Source: Pseudovibrio zosterae (GTDB lineage Bacteria > Pseudomonadota > Alphaproteobacteria > Rhizobiales > Stappiaceae). Taken from it: 64,000 nt of DNA. Position numbers and translations under genes: made by a program. The stretch lies in contig NZ_JAWXVZ010000003.1 in NCBI RefSeq assembly GCF_033843645.1, positions 62,001 through 126,000 on the forward strand, given 5' to 3'. This document shows positions 52,156-59,868 of this stretch, piece by piece; positions within the stretch are counted from its first letter, which is position 1, and each line of letters begins with the position of its first letter. The notes below the pieces were generated by a model. That model was not told the DNA's origin and did no database searches. It saw only the letters and a program-made list of their open reading frames with translations.

Positions 52156-52845
52156 ATGCAAGAATTCATAGAGCTTCTGAAACAGGAGCCTGATCTTTCT
52201 GTTCTACCAGACGCTTTCTCCGAAGAGCTCTCAAAGATTGTGCAGCCGATGAACGTCAAGTCAGGCACCGTGCTGTTTGAGGCAGGGGATCCTGGCAACG
52301 GGTGTTACGCACTTATTGAGGGTACGGTCAAAGTGTCGGTACTGTCTGTTGACGGCAGTGAGCAGTTGCTTGCGGTTCTGGGTCCGGGCAGTGTGGTCGG
52401 TGAGGTCGCCCTTCTTGATGATCGTCCACGCTCCGCGACGGTCACGGCGCTGAAAAACTGCCGCCTTGGATTTATCTCGAAAAATGCCTTCTATCGGTTC
52501 GCGGACGACAATCCGGTCGTTTATCGACATATGCTATCAATTGTCGCAGGTCGCCTCCGGAACTCAAATGATGCGCTGGCAGCGCGCTCATTTCTGCCGC
52601 TGACCGGTCGGGTGGCGCAGACCTTGTTGCAGCTTGCCGAAACCTTCGGCAAGGATCTTGGCGATGACAGAATCCTTATACATTATAAGCTTAGCCAGGC
52701 AGAAATCGCGAATATGGCAGGCGGCGCTCGCGAAAACGTTTCCCGAGTTTTGAACAGCTGGAAGAGAGAAGGCACAATAAGCAGGCTCTCTGGTTACTAT
52801 GCTCTGGAAAAACTAGGTGTGTTACGGGCACAAGCCAAACTTTGA
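52156..52845 (+). CDS. Crp/Fnr-family transcriptional regulator (Crp type)
   Basis: A 229-residue regulator with an N-terminal cyclic-nucleotide-binding beta-barrel (phosphate-binding cassette GEVALLDDRPRSATVTA, with the Glu and Arg that contact cAMP in CRP) and a C-terminal winged HTH (LSQAEIANMAGGARENVSRV then LNSWKREGTI). There is no N-terminal Cys cluster, so it is not an oxygen-sensing FNR. It might bind cAMP from the membrane cyclase at 23-25 kb, but that link is only inferred. The next two genes run in the same direction. Confidence 0.88.
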   Translation: MQEFIELLKQEPDLSVLPDAFSEELSKIVQPMNVKSGTVLFEAGDPGNGCYALIEGTVKVSVLSVDGSEQLLAVLGPGSVVGEVALLDDRPRSATVTALKNCRLGFISKNAFYRFADDNPVVYRHMLSIVAGRLRNSNDALAARSFLPLTGRVAQTLLQLAETFGKDLGDDRILIHYKLSQAEIANMAGGARENVSRVLNSWKREGTISRLSGYYALEKLGVLRAQAKL

Positions 52846-52880
52846 TAAGTGAAACTGCTATGACGCAGCGCACAATAATA

Positions 52881-52895
52881 GTACTATAGTAGTAC
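52881..52895. promoter_or_regulatory. Inverted repeat GTACTA-TAG-TAGTAC
   Basis: Perfect 6-bp arms with a 3-nt spacer lie 40 nt before the globin-like gene, where they would overlap its promoter. The consensus is not one I recognise. Confidence 0.45.
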
Positions 52896-52934
52896 CTGTT
52901 GTTGCTATAAACAAAATCAAAGTGAGTAATCGCT

Positions 52935-53366
52935 ATGCACACTGAACTCTACGACATCCGCCCGTTGGCGGAACGTAGCCCGGTTCACGCTTCTTTGGAG
53001 CATGAACACGTCAACGCTCTGGTTTCTTCTCTGGTAGAGCTTTTGGAAGATCACTCTTCCCTAAAGGAAAGACTTGCTGAGGTATCTGGTGGCGACTGGT
53101 CAGACCATGTCTATCGGATGACCCAGTTCTGGAAGACGGCGCTTTTACGCTGCCAGAGCTACACTGGCCGGCCCGCATATCTGTTTTCAAACAAGGCGCA
53201 TTTGTTCCAACAGGATGATCTGGACCAATACAAGGCTTTGTTCCGCGCGGCATGCGCAAAGACCATTCCCCTGCCGGCTCAAGCGGCTGTGGTCAAGGTT
53301 GCCGACACTGTTGCAGATAGCCTCAGTCAAGCTATGTTCGGTACTCCACGGACGATGGCAGCTTAA
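52935..53366 (+). CDS. Truncated-globin-like protein without the expected proximal histidine
   Basis: A 143-residue helical protein resembling group III truncated haemoglobins in the segment GGDWSDHVYRMTQFWKTALL, then YTGRPAYLF and YKALFRAAC. In group III globins a His (F8) comes about four residues after the GxP motif; here that place is Phe (GRPAYLF), and the Tyr expected at B10 is also not visible. It may not bind haem or may use another ligand (a His occurs a few residues later in NKAHLF). It follows the Crp-type gene by 89 nt. Confidence 0.55.
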   Translation: MHTELYDIRPLAERSPVHASLEHEHVNALVSSLVELLEDHSSLKERLAEVSGGDWSDHVYRMTQFWKTALLRCQSYTGRPAYLFSNKAHLFQQDDLDQYKALFRAACAKTIPLPAQAAVVKVADTVADSLSQAMFGTPRTMAA

Positions 53367-53418
53367 CGGTCGGTATCATCCAGACCAACGCTGCTGGAAT
53401 GAGAGGAATACTGATCGA

Positions 53419-53844
53419 ATGACAGATGCTGCTAAACAAGCAGAGGTCGAGCTGCCGGTGGGCGAGTTGACCACGCGCACGATGGCAATGCCAGCAGACA
53501 CAAATGCCTCCGGCGACATTTTCGGCGGCTGGGTTGTGTCTCAGATGGATATTGCCGGGGGTATTTGTGCAGGACAGTTTGCACAGGGCCGCGTTGTTAC
53601 AGTTGCCATCGACAGCATGACCTTCATCCGGCCAGTAAAGGTTGGTGACGTTTTATGTGTCTACACTGAGGTGACCAAGGTAGGCCGTAGCTCAATGGAG
53701 CTGAACATCGAAGCCTGGGCCTTGCGCCACCGCTTTGGCCATCGCGAACGCGTGACACGCGCCAAGTTCACCTTTGTGGCAGTGGATGACGAGGGACGTC
53801 CGCGCGAGATCAGCGAAGAACAGCGCAAAGCCTTTCCGGACTAG
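53419..53844 (+). CDS. Acyl-CoA thioesterase, hotdog fold (YciA-like)
   Basis: A 141-residue cytoplasmic acyl-CoA hydrolase. The hotdog active-site loop is PADTNASGDIFGGWVVSQMD, with the Asn/Asp of the YciA/BFIT group, and the strand GRVVTVAIDSMTFIRPVKVGD follows. The chosen ATG is preceded by GAGAGGAA. The downstream distance to the next gene (convergent) is 41 nt. Confidence 0.9.
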   Translation: MTDAAKQAEVELPVGELTTRTMAMPADTNASGDIFGGWVVSQMDIAGGICAGQFAQGRVVTVAIDSMTFIRPVKVGDVLCVYTEVTKVGRSSMELNIEAWALRHRFGHRERVTRAKFTFVAVDDEGRPREISEEQRKAFPD

Positions 53845-53885
53845 TTTGAACGGCGGTTGGGCTTAAAACGGAAGAGCCTGCGCGC

Positions 53886-54302
53886 TTAGAGGGCGGGCAG
53901 GCTGAGTGGCTTGCGACGAAATTTGCTTCGCAGGGCGTCATACTCACGCGGTCGGCGCAGCACTGTCTCCGCGAACAATCCCTCATCGATCACTGTCGAG
54001 CATCCCTTGCTCCACAGATTGACCAAGGTGCCATAGCGCTCAGCGCGTTCCTCTGCTGACAGGAGAGGGATTGCATCGTTCTCGGCTGGTTTGGGAAGGC
54101 GGCTCACGATGCCCTTGTGCAGCACAAGGCAATCGAGCAAATAGGCGGCTGTGAACTCACCGCGAAGATGCGCCACCGCTTCACGCAGTGCAGACGGCAC
54201 ATGGTCGTGAATGCGAGTTTGCCACTGGGAGTGGGGCTGTCCTGTAAGATCTAACAAATAATCCTCCATCGGTTTCCCGAGGAGGACTGGCGCAAATTCC
54301 AT
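53886..54302 (-). CDS. Unknown protein, about 138 residues
   Basis: No family is recognised. It is a soluble, helical protein with Arg-rich C-terminus (LRSKFRRKPLSLPAL). Amino-acid use looks natural, and there is no competing frame. I start it at the ATG for MEFAPVLLGKPMEDY; a TTG 14 codons upstream would also be open. No clear ribosome site marks either start, so the start is uncertain. It converges on the thioesterase gene. Confidence 0.5.
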   Translation of the reverse strand: MEFAPVLLGKPMEDYLLDLTGQPHSQWQTRIHDHVPSALREAVAHLRGEFTAAYLLDCLVLHKGIVSRLPKPAENDAIPLLSAEERAERYGTLVNLWSKGCSTVIDEGLFAETVLRRPREYDALRSKFRRKPLSLPAL

Positions 54303-54748
54303 TTCAGTACCGCTTTGTTGCCGATCTCTCGAAGTTGCCTTCAAGTTTCAGCCGCATCCCGATTGCGGAAACCACCTTGCCCGGTAAGGCAGGTTGGCGA
54401 GGGCGCCAGCCCTTCTCTTGATGATGCATTCGGTATGCCACTGGAACTTGAATAAATCAAGACCTCGCGTCGGCGGTTTTCTATGGTCTGTGTATAGCGT
54501 CAGTGCCATCTCAGGCGACTTTAGCAGCCAAACGTCAGAGTCTCGTTAAAACTGGGCAACTTAGGGGCATTGGCCGGTTGAAGCCGCCTCTCTCCGCAGG
54601 TTTTGTGGTTCTTCCCCAAGAGTTCTTCATAGATACGCGTTGCGCACTGCAATCGGGCCTTTGCGGCAAGACGGTACCAGACAGCGCGAATGCGGGCGCC
54701 GGATAGAGCTGCCGCCCCTATGGAGAGCTAAGTCGCAGGCAAACAAAA
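54303..54748. other. Non-coding stretch of about 450 bp
   Basis: I see no convincing gene, tRNA or repeat here. A GGCGAGGGCGCCAGCC segment near 54395 could form a local hairpin. It may hold the promoter of the preceding minus-strand gene. Confidence 0.4.
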
Positions 54749-54770
54749 AGGCGGTCCTGCAGGACCGCCT
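54749..54770 (-). terminator. Terminator of the CurA-like reductase gene
   Basis: AGGCGGTCCT-GC-AGGACCGCCT is a perfect 22-bp palindrome. On the minus strand it is followed by T5 then GTTT. Confidence 0.85.
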
Positions 54771-54794
54771 GGATCGTTCTTACTCGGCCAAGCC

Positions 54795-55796
54795 TTACAG
54801 CTCGCTAACCTTTATGGTGAGCTTTCCCTTGTTGCTGCCGTCAAATAGTTTGTTGATGGCAGTTGGGGCGTTCTCCAGACCTTCAACCACATCAAGGCGG
54901 TATTTCAACTGGCCTTTCCCGAGATACTCACCGACTTTACCCAGGATTTCCCCAAAGCGATGCCAGTGATCAGTCATCACAAAGCCTTTCATGGTAAGCC
55001 TTTTCTTGATCATGGCGCTTAACTCAGGACCAGAAGGTGCCTCTGTGGAATTGTAGGTCGAAATCAATCCACAAAGCGCGATCTTGCCGTGGGCCTTCAT
55101 GTTGTAGAGCGCCGCCTGAAACGGAGCGCCGCCGACGTTTTCAAAATGGATGTCCAGACCGTCTGGGGCAAAGTCGTGAATGCCCTTCATCAGGTTGTCG
55201 GTCTTGTAGTTCAGCGCCGCATCAAAGCCGAGCTCGTCCGTCAGCCATTTACACTTCTCTTCGCTGCCTGCAATGCCGATAACCTTCAGGCCGTCGGCTT
55301 TTGCCATCTGTCCCACCAGAGAGCCTACCGAGCCGGCCGCCCCGGTAACGCATAGGGTCTGGCCCGCCTGAGGCTCCAGAATCTCCTTATAGCCACAGTA
55401 GGCTGTGGCACCCGCGAGCCCCAAAACGCCCATATAGGCATCCATTGGAACGGCCTGTGGAAGCACGTTCACTTCCTCCGGTGCTACATCAGCATACTGT
55501 GTCCACCCCAGAAAGCCTGAAACCCAGTCGCCTTCCTTCAGCTTGTCGGTCTTGCTCTGCGCCACGATGCCAGTGGCAATGCCGCGCATGGTGCTTCCAA
55601 GCGGAATTGGCGGCACATAGCTGTTTTCATCCGCACTCATCCAGCCGCGCATTGCCGGATCAAGAGAGAGGTAAACAACACGAATGCGGGCCTTGCCCTC
55701 TTCCAGCGCCTCCAGCGTTTCGGTGCGAGCTTCAAAGTCCGTTGGCTTGATGTCGCCAATTGGGCGTGCCGCCAAGAGAATGCGTTGGTTTTGCAT
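54795..55796 (-). CDS. NADPH-dependent medium-chain reductase, CurA-like
   Basis: A zinc-free MDR-superfamily oxidoreductase (333 residues) reducing alkenals, enones or curcumin-type substrates with NADPH. It has the N-terminal catalytic domain (YLSLDPAMRGWM), the VLGLAGATAYCGYKEIL block and the Rossmann motif VTGAAGSVGSLVGQ, followed by FENVGG. A divergent LysR gene and an inverted repeat in between suggest local control by that regulator, as is common for this enzyme class. Confidence 0.92.
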   Translation of the reverse strand: MQNQRILLAARPIGDIKPTDFEARTETLEALEEGKARIRVVYLSLDPAMRGWMSADENSYVPPIPLGSTMRGIATGIVAQSKTDKLKEGDWVSGFLGWTQYADVAPEEVNVLPQAVPMDAYMGVLGLAGATAYCGYKEILEPQAGQTLCVTGAAGSVGSLVGQMAKADGLKVIGIAGSEEKCKWLTDELGFDAALNYKTDNLMKGIHDFAPDGLDIHFENVGGAPFQAALYNMKAHGKIALCGLISTYNSTEAPSGPELSAMIKKRLTMKGFVMTDHWHRFGEILGKVGEYLGKGQLKYRLDVVEGLENAPTAINKLFDGSNKGKLTIKVSEL

Positions 55797-55811
55797 CTAT
55801 GCCTCCTATAG

Positions 55812-55827
55812 GTGTATCTGCATACAC
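55812..55827. promoter_or_regulatory. Inverted repeat GTGTAT-CTGC-ATACAC in a LysR divergent promoter
   Basis: Perfect 6-bp arms lie 16 nt upstream of the reductase start and 67 nt before the LysR start. The position and symmetry fit a LysR operator. Confidence 0.5.
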
Positions 55828-55893
55828 ATTGCCATTTGCAAAAAGTTACCTCTATAGTCGATTTGGAAAGCTAAATTTGCAGAAAGTGCAAAA

Positions 55894-56796
55894 GTGAAAT
55901 CTACCCGGTTACTCTGTTTCATCAAGACCGCAGAGCTTGGCAGCTTCTCGGCAACGGCCACAGCGTTGAACATGCAAGTGTCGTCGGTGACGCGTCATGT
56001 CACGGCACTGGAAGAGGAGCTGGGTGCGCGCTTTTTCAACCGATCACGCAAACGCATCACGTTGACTGAGGCAGGTGGCTTGTTCCTGCCATTTGCCAAG
56101 AGGATCTTGGAGGAGGAGAGGCGTGCAAGAGAAGCGGTCAACGGGCTGCAAACCGCGCCAACAGGTGAACTGACCATCAGCTGCACACGTGCTTTTGGCG
56201 AATATTGGCTTGCCGCGCGCCTGCCGAAATTCATGGAGGCCTTTCCCCATGTGCAGCTAGCGCTTCAGTTTGACGATCGCGTCATAGACCTGAGTTCAGA
56301 AGGGGTTGATCTTGCCATTCGCATTGGCGCTCTTACCGACAGTGGCTTGATCGCACTGCGAATTTTGGAAAATGAGTTTCTTTTGGTGGCGTCGCCGGAC
56401 TATTTGGAGCGGCACGGGACGCCACAAACGCTGGCTGATTTGGCAAAGCTCCATGGCGTCTGGCTTGCCTACCCCAGGTGGTCGAACTTCCGCGTGCTTG
56501 GTCAAAAGGACATGGATTTGGTTCTACCGCAGCGCATCGAGCTGAACACGCCAGCCTCCATTCATCAGGTCGTCAGAAATGCGGGCGGCATTTCCGCGCT
56601 GCCAACGTGGATGGTGTCGGAGGATGTGGCGTCGGGCCGCCTTGTCCCGCTTCTCACATCCTACCGATTTTCACCTTACGAGAGTGACAACAGCGCGGTT
56701 TACGCAGTTTATCAGGAACGGCGGTTCATGCCGCCCAAAATCCGGGCCTTTCTGGATTTCCTGAAAGGGGAGGCCGCGCACACCAAGCCTAGTTGA
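55894..56796 (+). CDS. LysR-family regulator divergent from the reductase gene
   Basis: A 300-residue CrgA-type LysR protein: HTH FIKTAELGSFSATATALN then MQVSSVTRHVTALEEELGAR, effector domain from GELTISCTRAFG. It is divergent from the CurA-like reductase with about 100 bp between them, so that reductase is the first candidate target. Its 3' end overlaps the convergent msrA gene by 8 nt. Confidence 0.9.
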   Translation: MKSTRLLCFIKTAELGSFSATATALNMQVSSVTRHVTALEEELGARFFNRSRKRITLTEAGGLFLPFAKRILEEERRAREAVNGLQTAPTGELTISCTRAFGEYWLAARLPKFMEAFPHVQLALQFDDRVIDLSSEGVDLAIRIGALTDSGLIALRILENEFLLVASPDYLERHGTPQTLADLAKLHGVWLAYPRWSNFRVLGQKDMDLVLPQRIELNTPASIHQVVRNAGGISALPTWMVSEDVASGRLVPLLTSYRFSPYESDNSAVYAVYQERRFMPPKIRAFLDFLKGEAAHTKPS

Positions 56797-57403
56797 TGTG
56801 TTTGTAGGCCTCGTCACCCCAAAGCTGGTTGACACGCTGGTCACGTCCACAGCGAAAGCGGTAAAATTTGTACTTTATCGGGCTCTTTTTGTAGTAGTCC
56901 TGATGATAGTCCTCTGCGGGATAAAACATCGCGGCGCGTTCAATCGGGGTTACGATTTGCCCCTCTGCTTTGCCGGAGGCGTTAAGGGCCTGCTTGGAAG
57001 CTTGCGCTGCGCGCAATTGTTCTGCGCTTGTGGCGTAGATGGCAGTGGAATAGCTGAAGCCACGGTCACAGAACTGCCCTCCTGCATCTGTCGGGTCAAC
57101 GCTGTGCCAGAACACGTCCAACAGTGTGTCGTAGCTCACCCTTTCCGAGTCGTAGGTGATCCGCACCGCCTCCCGGTGCCCTGTCCCACCCGCGGTAACC
57201 TGCTGGTAGGTTGGGTTCTGCACGGAGCCACCGATGTAACCCGACGTCGTGTCCAAAACGCCCGGCAGCTTGTCAAAGTCTGATTCAACACACCAGAAAC
57301 ACCCGCCTGCAAAAATGGCTGTTTGCGGCGCGGCGCTTGCTGGCGAGGCGGCAAAAAAAGATGCGGAGATCAAGGAAAGAGTGACAGCGCGGCGAAGGTT
57401 CAA
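56789..57403 (-). CDS. msrA: Peptide-methionine (S)-S-oxide reductase, exported form
   Basis: Repairs oxidised methionine. The catalytic motif is GGCFWCVESDFDKLPGV, with EAVRITYD and FWHSVDPTDAGGQFCDRG further on. An N-terminal signal peptide (MNLRRAVTLSLISASFFAAS ending PASA) indicates a periplasmic enzyme, unlike cytoplasmic E. coli MsrA. At 204 residues it is close to the usual length. Recycling cysteines near the C-terminus (FRCGRD) may be single, so regeneration in the periplasm is open. Confidence 0.93.
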   Translation of the reverse strand: MNLRRAVTLSLISASFFAASPASAAPQTAIFAGGCFWCVESDFDKLPGVLDTTSGYIGGSVQNPTYQQVTAGGTGHREAVRITYDSERVSYDTLLDVFWHSVDPTDAGGQFCDRGFSYSTAIYATSAEQLRAAQASKQALNASGKAEGQIVTPIERAAMFYPAEDYHQDYYKKSPIKYKFYRFRCGRDQRVNQLWGDEAYKHIN

Positions 57404-57565
57404 GGCAAGCTCCCATTACTTGATGAAGATGGACTGGATACTACTCGCTGGGGGTACGACCGCCTAAACACCTCGGTTCACAAATGGGTGACGCTCGCAA
57501 CTGGGCCGAGGTTCTCACAACTTCGGGCGAGAAACGTCAACGCCCATACTGTGAGACGTCCTGAT

Positions 57566-57584
57566 GCGAGATTTTTCATCTCGC
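57566..57584 (+). promoter_or_regulatory. Leader hairpin GCGAGAT-TTTTC-ATCTCGC
   Basis: A perfect 7-bp stem with a 5-nt loop ends 7 nt before the AAGGAG ribosome site of the next gene. It could protect the mRNA 5' end or modulate translation. Confidence 0.45.
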
Positions 57585-57605
57585 GAGAAGAAGGAGAGTG
57601 ATGGG

Positions 57606-58616
57606 ATGCCAGTGCAAAACAATGCAAGCCTCCAGATCATCAATGTAAACAACATTGGCTTCGGCACCATCCGGCTTCAACCGCAGGCGTATGTCAGCCA
57701 GTTTCGCTACAATCTGGAATTTGAGGACGGTCAGTTGCCCAGCATCTATTTTGCTGCCAACCCGACCGTGTCAAACAACTCAATGCGTTTGCGACCTTTA
57801 CATGAGCATGGCTTCTGTCCCACTAACGGCGGTACGCGTATGTATTTTGCAGTTGCTGGTTTGCAGATGGAGAATCCTCGCAATGCTTTAAGCAGCAATC
57901 TGGAGCAGGTGACGGGGAGCATCTACAAGAGCAAGTATTATGTTTTTATAAAGCTCGGTGTCACGCAGACTGATTTCATAGCAGCGATTGCTGCCCTACA
58001 AACATCCTCAACCCAAATGTCCACGCAGGAGTTGCAGGAAGCCAACGCAGCGAAGAACGTGACCGGGGCAACTCGAACGGTCTATGTGAACGAAGGGACT
58101 TTGGCAGGCACGTTCTGGGCGCATAAGCATTCTGGTTGGGAGAGCGGCCTTATGGGTTCCAGCGCAAACAAACTCTATCGACCCATGGAACTGATGGATT
58201 TCTCGATTCAGGGTGGAGATGTGGCGCAAGCTCAAGGTGTAGGGGATCAGTACGCGAACAGTTTAAACCTCATTCCCACCGACAGCGCTAATGTGCACTC
58301 AGGCCATTCCTTGATTGATCCGGAGAAGCTGCGTGCCTACTACATTGCACGGGCTGATCCAGCGGGCACGGGTAACATCACAGGCACAGAGATTTGGAAC
58401 AACCTGTTTCGGTTGGGACAGTACCAGCAGTTTCACTCGCTCTATGCCAATAACGGGCAGGTATCGAGAACGGAAATTGTACCTGGGTCCCAAACCTTCC
58501 CCTTAAGCATGTTCCGCTACTACCCAAGCTATAACCGCAATATTGACACAGCGACCATGTCAACGACACAGCGACAGTACATTTGTTCGCTGATCGGAGG
58601 TTTTGTGAACAACTGA
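57606..58616 (+). CDS. Unrecognised 336-residue protein, Asn/Gln-rich
   Basis: I recognise no domain. There is no signal peptide or membrane helix. The composition is rich in Asn, Gln, Ser, Thr and aromatic residues (INVNNIGFGTIRLQPQAY; FRYYPSYNRNIDTATMS) with a likely beta-rich fold, a middle helix-forming Gln/Ala part (STQELQEANAAKN) and few Lys. The ATG at 57606 has AAGGAG 8 nt upstream. It is a single gene with its own leader hairpin between msrA and an SDR gene. It might be a recently acquired gene; a search is needed for any function. Confidence 0.75.
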   Translation: MPVQNNASLQIINVNNIGFGTIRLQPQAYVSQFRYNLEFEDGQLPSIYFAANPTVSNNSMRLRPLHEHGFCPTNGGTRMYFAVAGLQMENPRNALSSNLEQVTGSIYKSKYYVFIKLGVTQTDFIAAIAALQTSSTQMSTQELQEANAAKNVTGATRTVYVNEGTLAGTFWAHKHSGWESGLMGSSANKLYRPMELMDFSIQGGDVAQAQGVGDQYANSLNLIPTDSANVHSGHSLIDPEKLRAYYIARADPAGTGNITGTEIWNNLFRLGQYQQFHSLYANNGQVSRTEIVPGSQTFPLSMFRYYPSYNRNIDTATMSTTQRQYICSLIGGFVNN

Positions 58617-58647
58617 CGGTAATCAGGGTTGCCCCCAAACCACTAGG

Positions 58648-59304
58648 TTAAAGAGCGGCAATTTCCTCGTTTTGATAGATCGCAAGGCCCTCAGCCGGGT
58701 GCGCTGCGACTTCGATCATCGCTTTGGCGACTTGTTCTGCCGCAATCGGGCGGTAGCGTTTGAGCGGGCCCAACAGGAACAAGCCCAAAGGGCTCAAGAT
58801 CGCTGCCGCAAGGCTCTCCTTCAGGCGGTACTCATTGCGCTCCCCGATCAGAAGCGAGGGACGAAAAATGCTTGTCCGCGGAAATCCAAGGTCGGCGACC
58901 GCCTGCTCAACTTCCCCTTTGGTACGTAGATAAGCGCTACGGCTTCCCGGGTTTGCGCCGAGAGAAGACACCAGGAGCAAGTGCGTCACCCCATTGCCGC
59001 GCGCAATCTGTGCCAAGGTATGAACCAAGGTGAAATCAACGGCCTGGAACGCCTCCCGTGAGCCTGCCTTCTTGTGGGTGGTGCCAAGGCATGAAAACGC
59101 GTCATCGCCCCTGATGAGCGTGTTAAGAGCATTTGTATTGGCAAAATCTACGAGATGTTCGTCCAGCTTGGCATGTTCGATGCCAAGAGAGCGGCGCACA
59201 AGCACTGTAACCTTGTGGTAGCTCTCATTTGCCAACAAATGGCGCACCAGGTTTGAGCCAATCAATCCACTTGCGCCAAACACAATGGCGGTTTTCTCAG
59301 TCAT
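58648..59304 (-). CDS. Atypical SDR, NAD(P)H-binding oxidoreductase (HTATIP2-like)
   Basis: A 218-residue Rossmann protein. The nucleotide-binding motif is IVFGASGLIGSNLVRHLL, with LLVSSLGANPGSRSAYLRTK (Tyr/Lys pair) and IFRPSLLIGER. Such SDR_a5 proteins resemble human HTATIP2/TIP30 and their substrates are mostly unknown. The ATG for MTEKTAIVFG has AAGGAG just upstream; an earlier ATG is less likely. It lies upstream of nothing else on its strand before the repeat block behind groEL. Confidence 0.87.
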   Translation of the reverse strand: MTEKTAIVFGASGLIGSNLVRHLLANESYHKVTVLVRRSLGIEHAKLDEHLVDFANTNALNTLIRGDDAFSCLGTTHKKAGSREAFQAVDFTLVHTLAQIARGNGVTHLLLVSSLGANPGSRSAYLRTKGEVEQAVADLGFPRTSIFRPSLLIGERNEYRLKESLAAAILSPLGLFLLGPLKRYRPIAAEQVAKAMIEVAAHPAEGLAIYQNEEIAAL

Positions 59305-59407
59305 ATCGGCTCCTTCATAAAGGGGCATCTCAACGGCGGGTGAGGATGTCTGTTCTAAACTTGGGGTTTAGGCTGGGTTCCTGCAACGAAAAAGTATGGC
59401 CTGCGAC

Positions 59408-59868
59408 CCACGAAAAAGGGCGCCCCGAGAGACGCCCTAAATCAGTCAGCTCAGCTGCGGCTTCGTTAGAAGCCCATGCCGCCCCCTGATCTTGTCCTTG
59501 GACAAGTCGAGCCTTCAAATGCATGGCGGCAAGCCACGAAAAAGGGCGCCCCGAGAGACGCCCTAAATCAGTCAGCTGAGCTGAGACTTCCTTAGAAGCC
59601 CATGCCGCCCCCTGATCTTGTCCTTGGACAAGTCGCGCCTTCAAAGGCATGGCGGCAAGCCACGAAAAAGGGCGCCCCTAGGGACGCCCTAAATCAGTCA
59701 GCTGAGCTGAGGCTTCCTTAGAAGCCCATGCCGCCCCCTGATCTTGTCCTTGGACAAGTCAAACCTGCAAAGGCATGGCGGCAAGCCACGAAAAAGGGCG
59801 CCCCGAGGGACGCCCTAAATCAGTCAGCTGAGCTGAGACTTCCTTAGAAGCCCATGCCGCCCATGCCG
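59408..59868. repeat. Tandem 126-bp repeats derived from the groEL 3' end and terminator
   Basis: Three full copies start at 59408, 59534 and 59660, and a fourth, partial one starts at 59786 and runs into groEL. Each unit has a terminator-like hairpin (GGGCG...CGCCC with a poly-A/T side), the groEL stop region (reverse complement of GGMGF-stop, TTAGAAGCCCATGCCGCC), then CTTGTCC-TT-GGACAAG, a second perfect hairpin. Copies differ at a handful of positions. The period is exactly 126 (42 codons). A degenerate fragment of a further unit seems present near 59390. Confidence 0.85.
59791..59816 (-). terminator. groEL terminator (proximal copy)
   Basis: On the minus strand a GGGCGTCCC/GGGGCGCCC stem with one mismatch runs into TTTTT. 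Three near-identical copies lie behind it in the tandem repeats. Confidence 0.7.

Noticed and set aside
54503..54706. Short open frame (67 codons) in the gap before the CurA-like gene
   Set aside because: No ribosome site, unnatural composition and no family likeness.
59330..59650. Minus-strand open frame of 106 codons made of 42-residue repeats
   Set aside because: It is the direct result of the 126-bp tandem repeats being a multiple of three. It has no good ribosome site and lies in terminator DNA.
59408..59868. CRISPR-like array
   Set aside because: The period is 126 bp with no unique spacers between short repeats; it is a tandem duplication of the groEL end.
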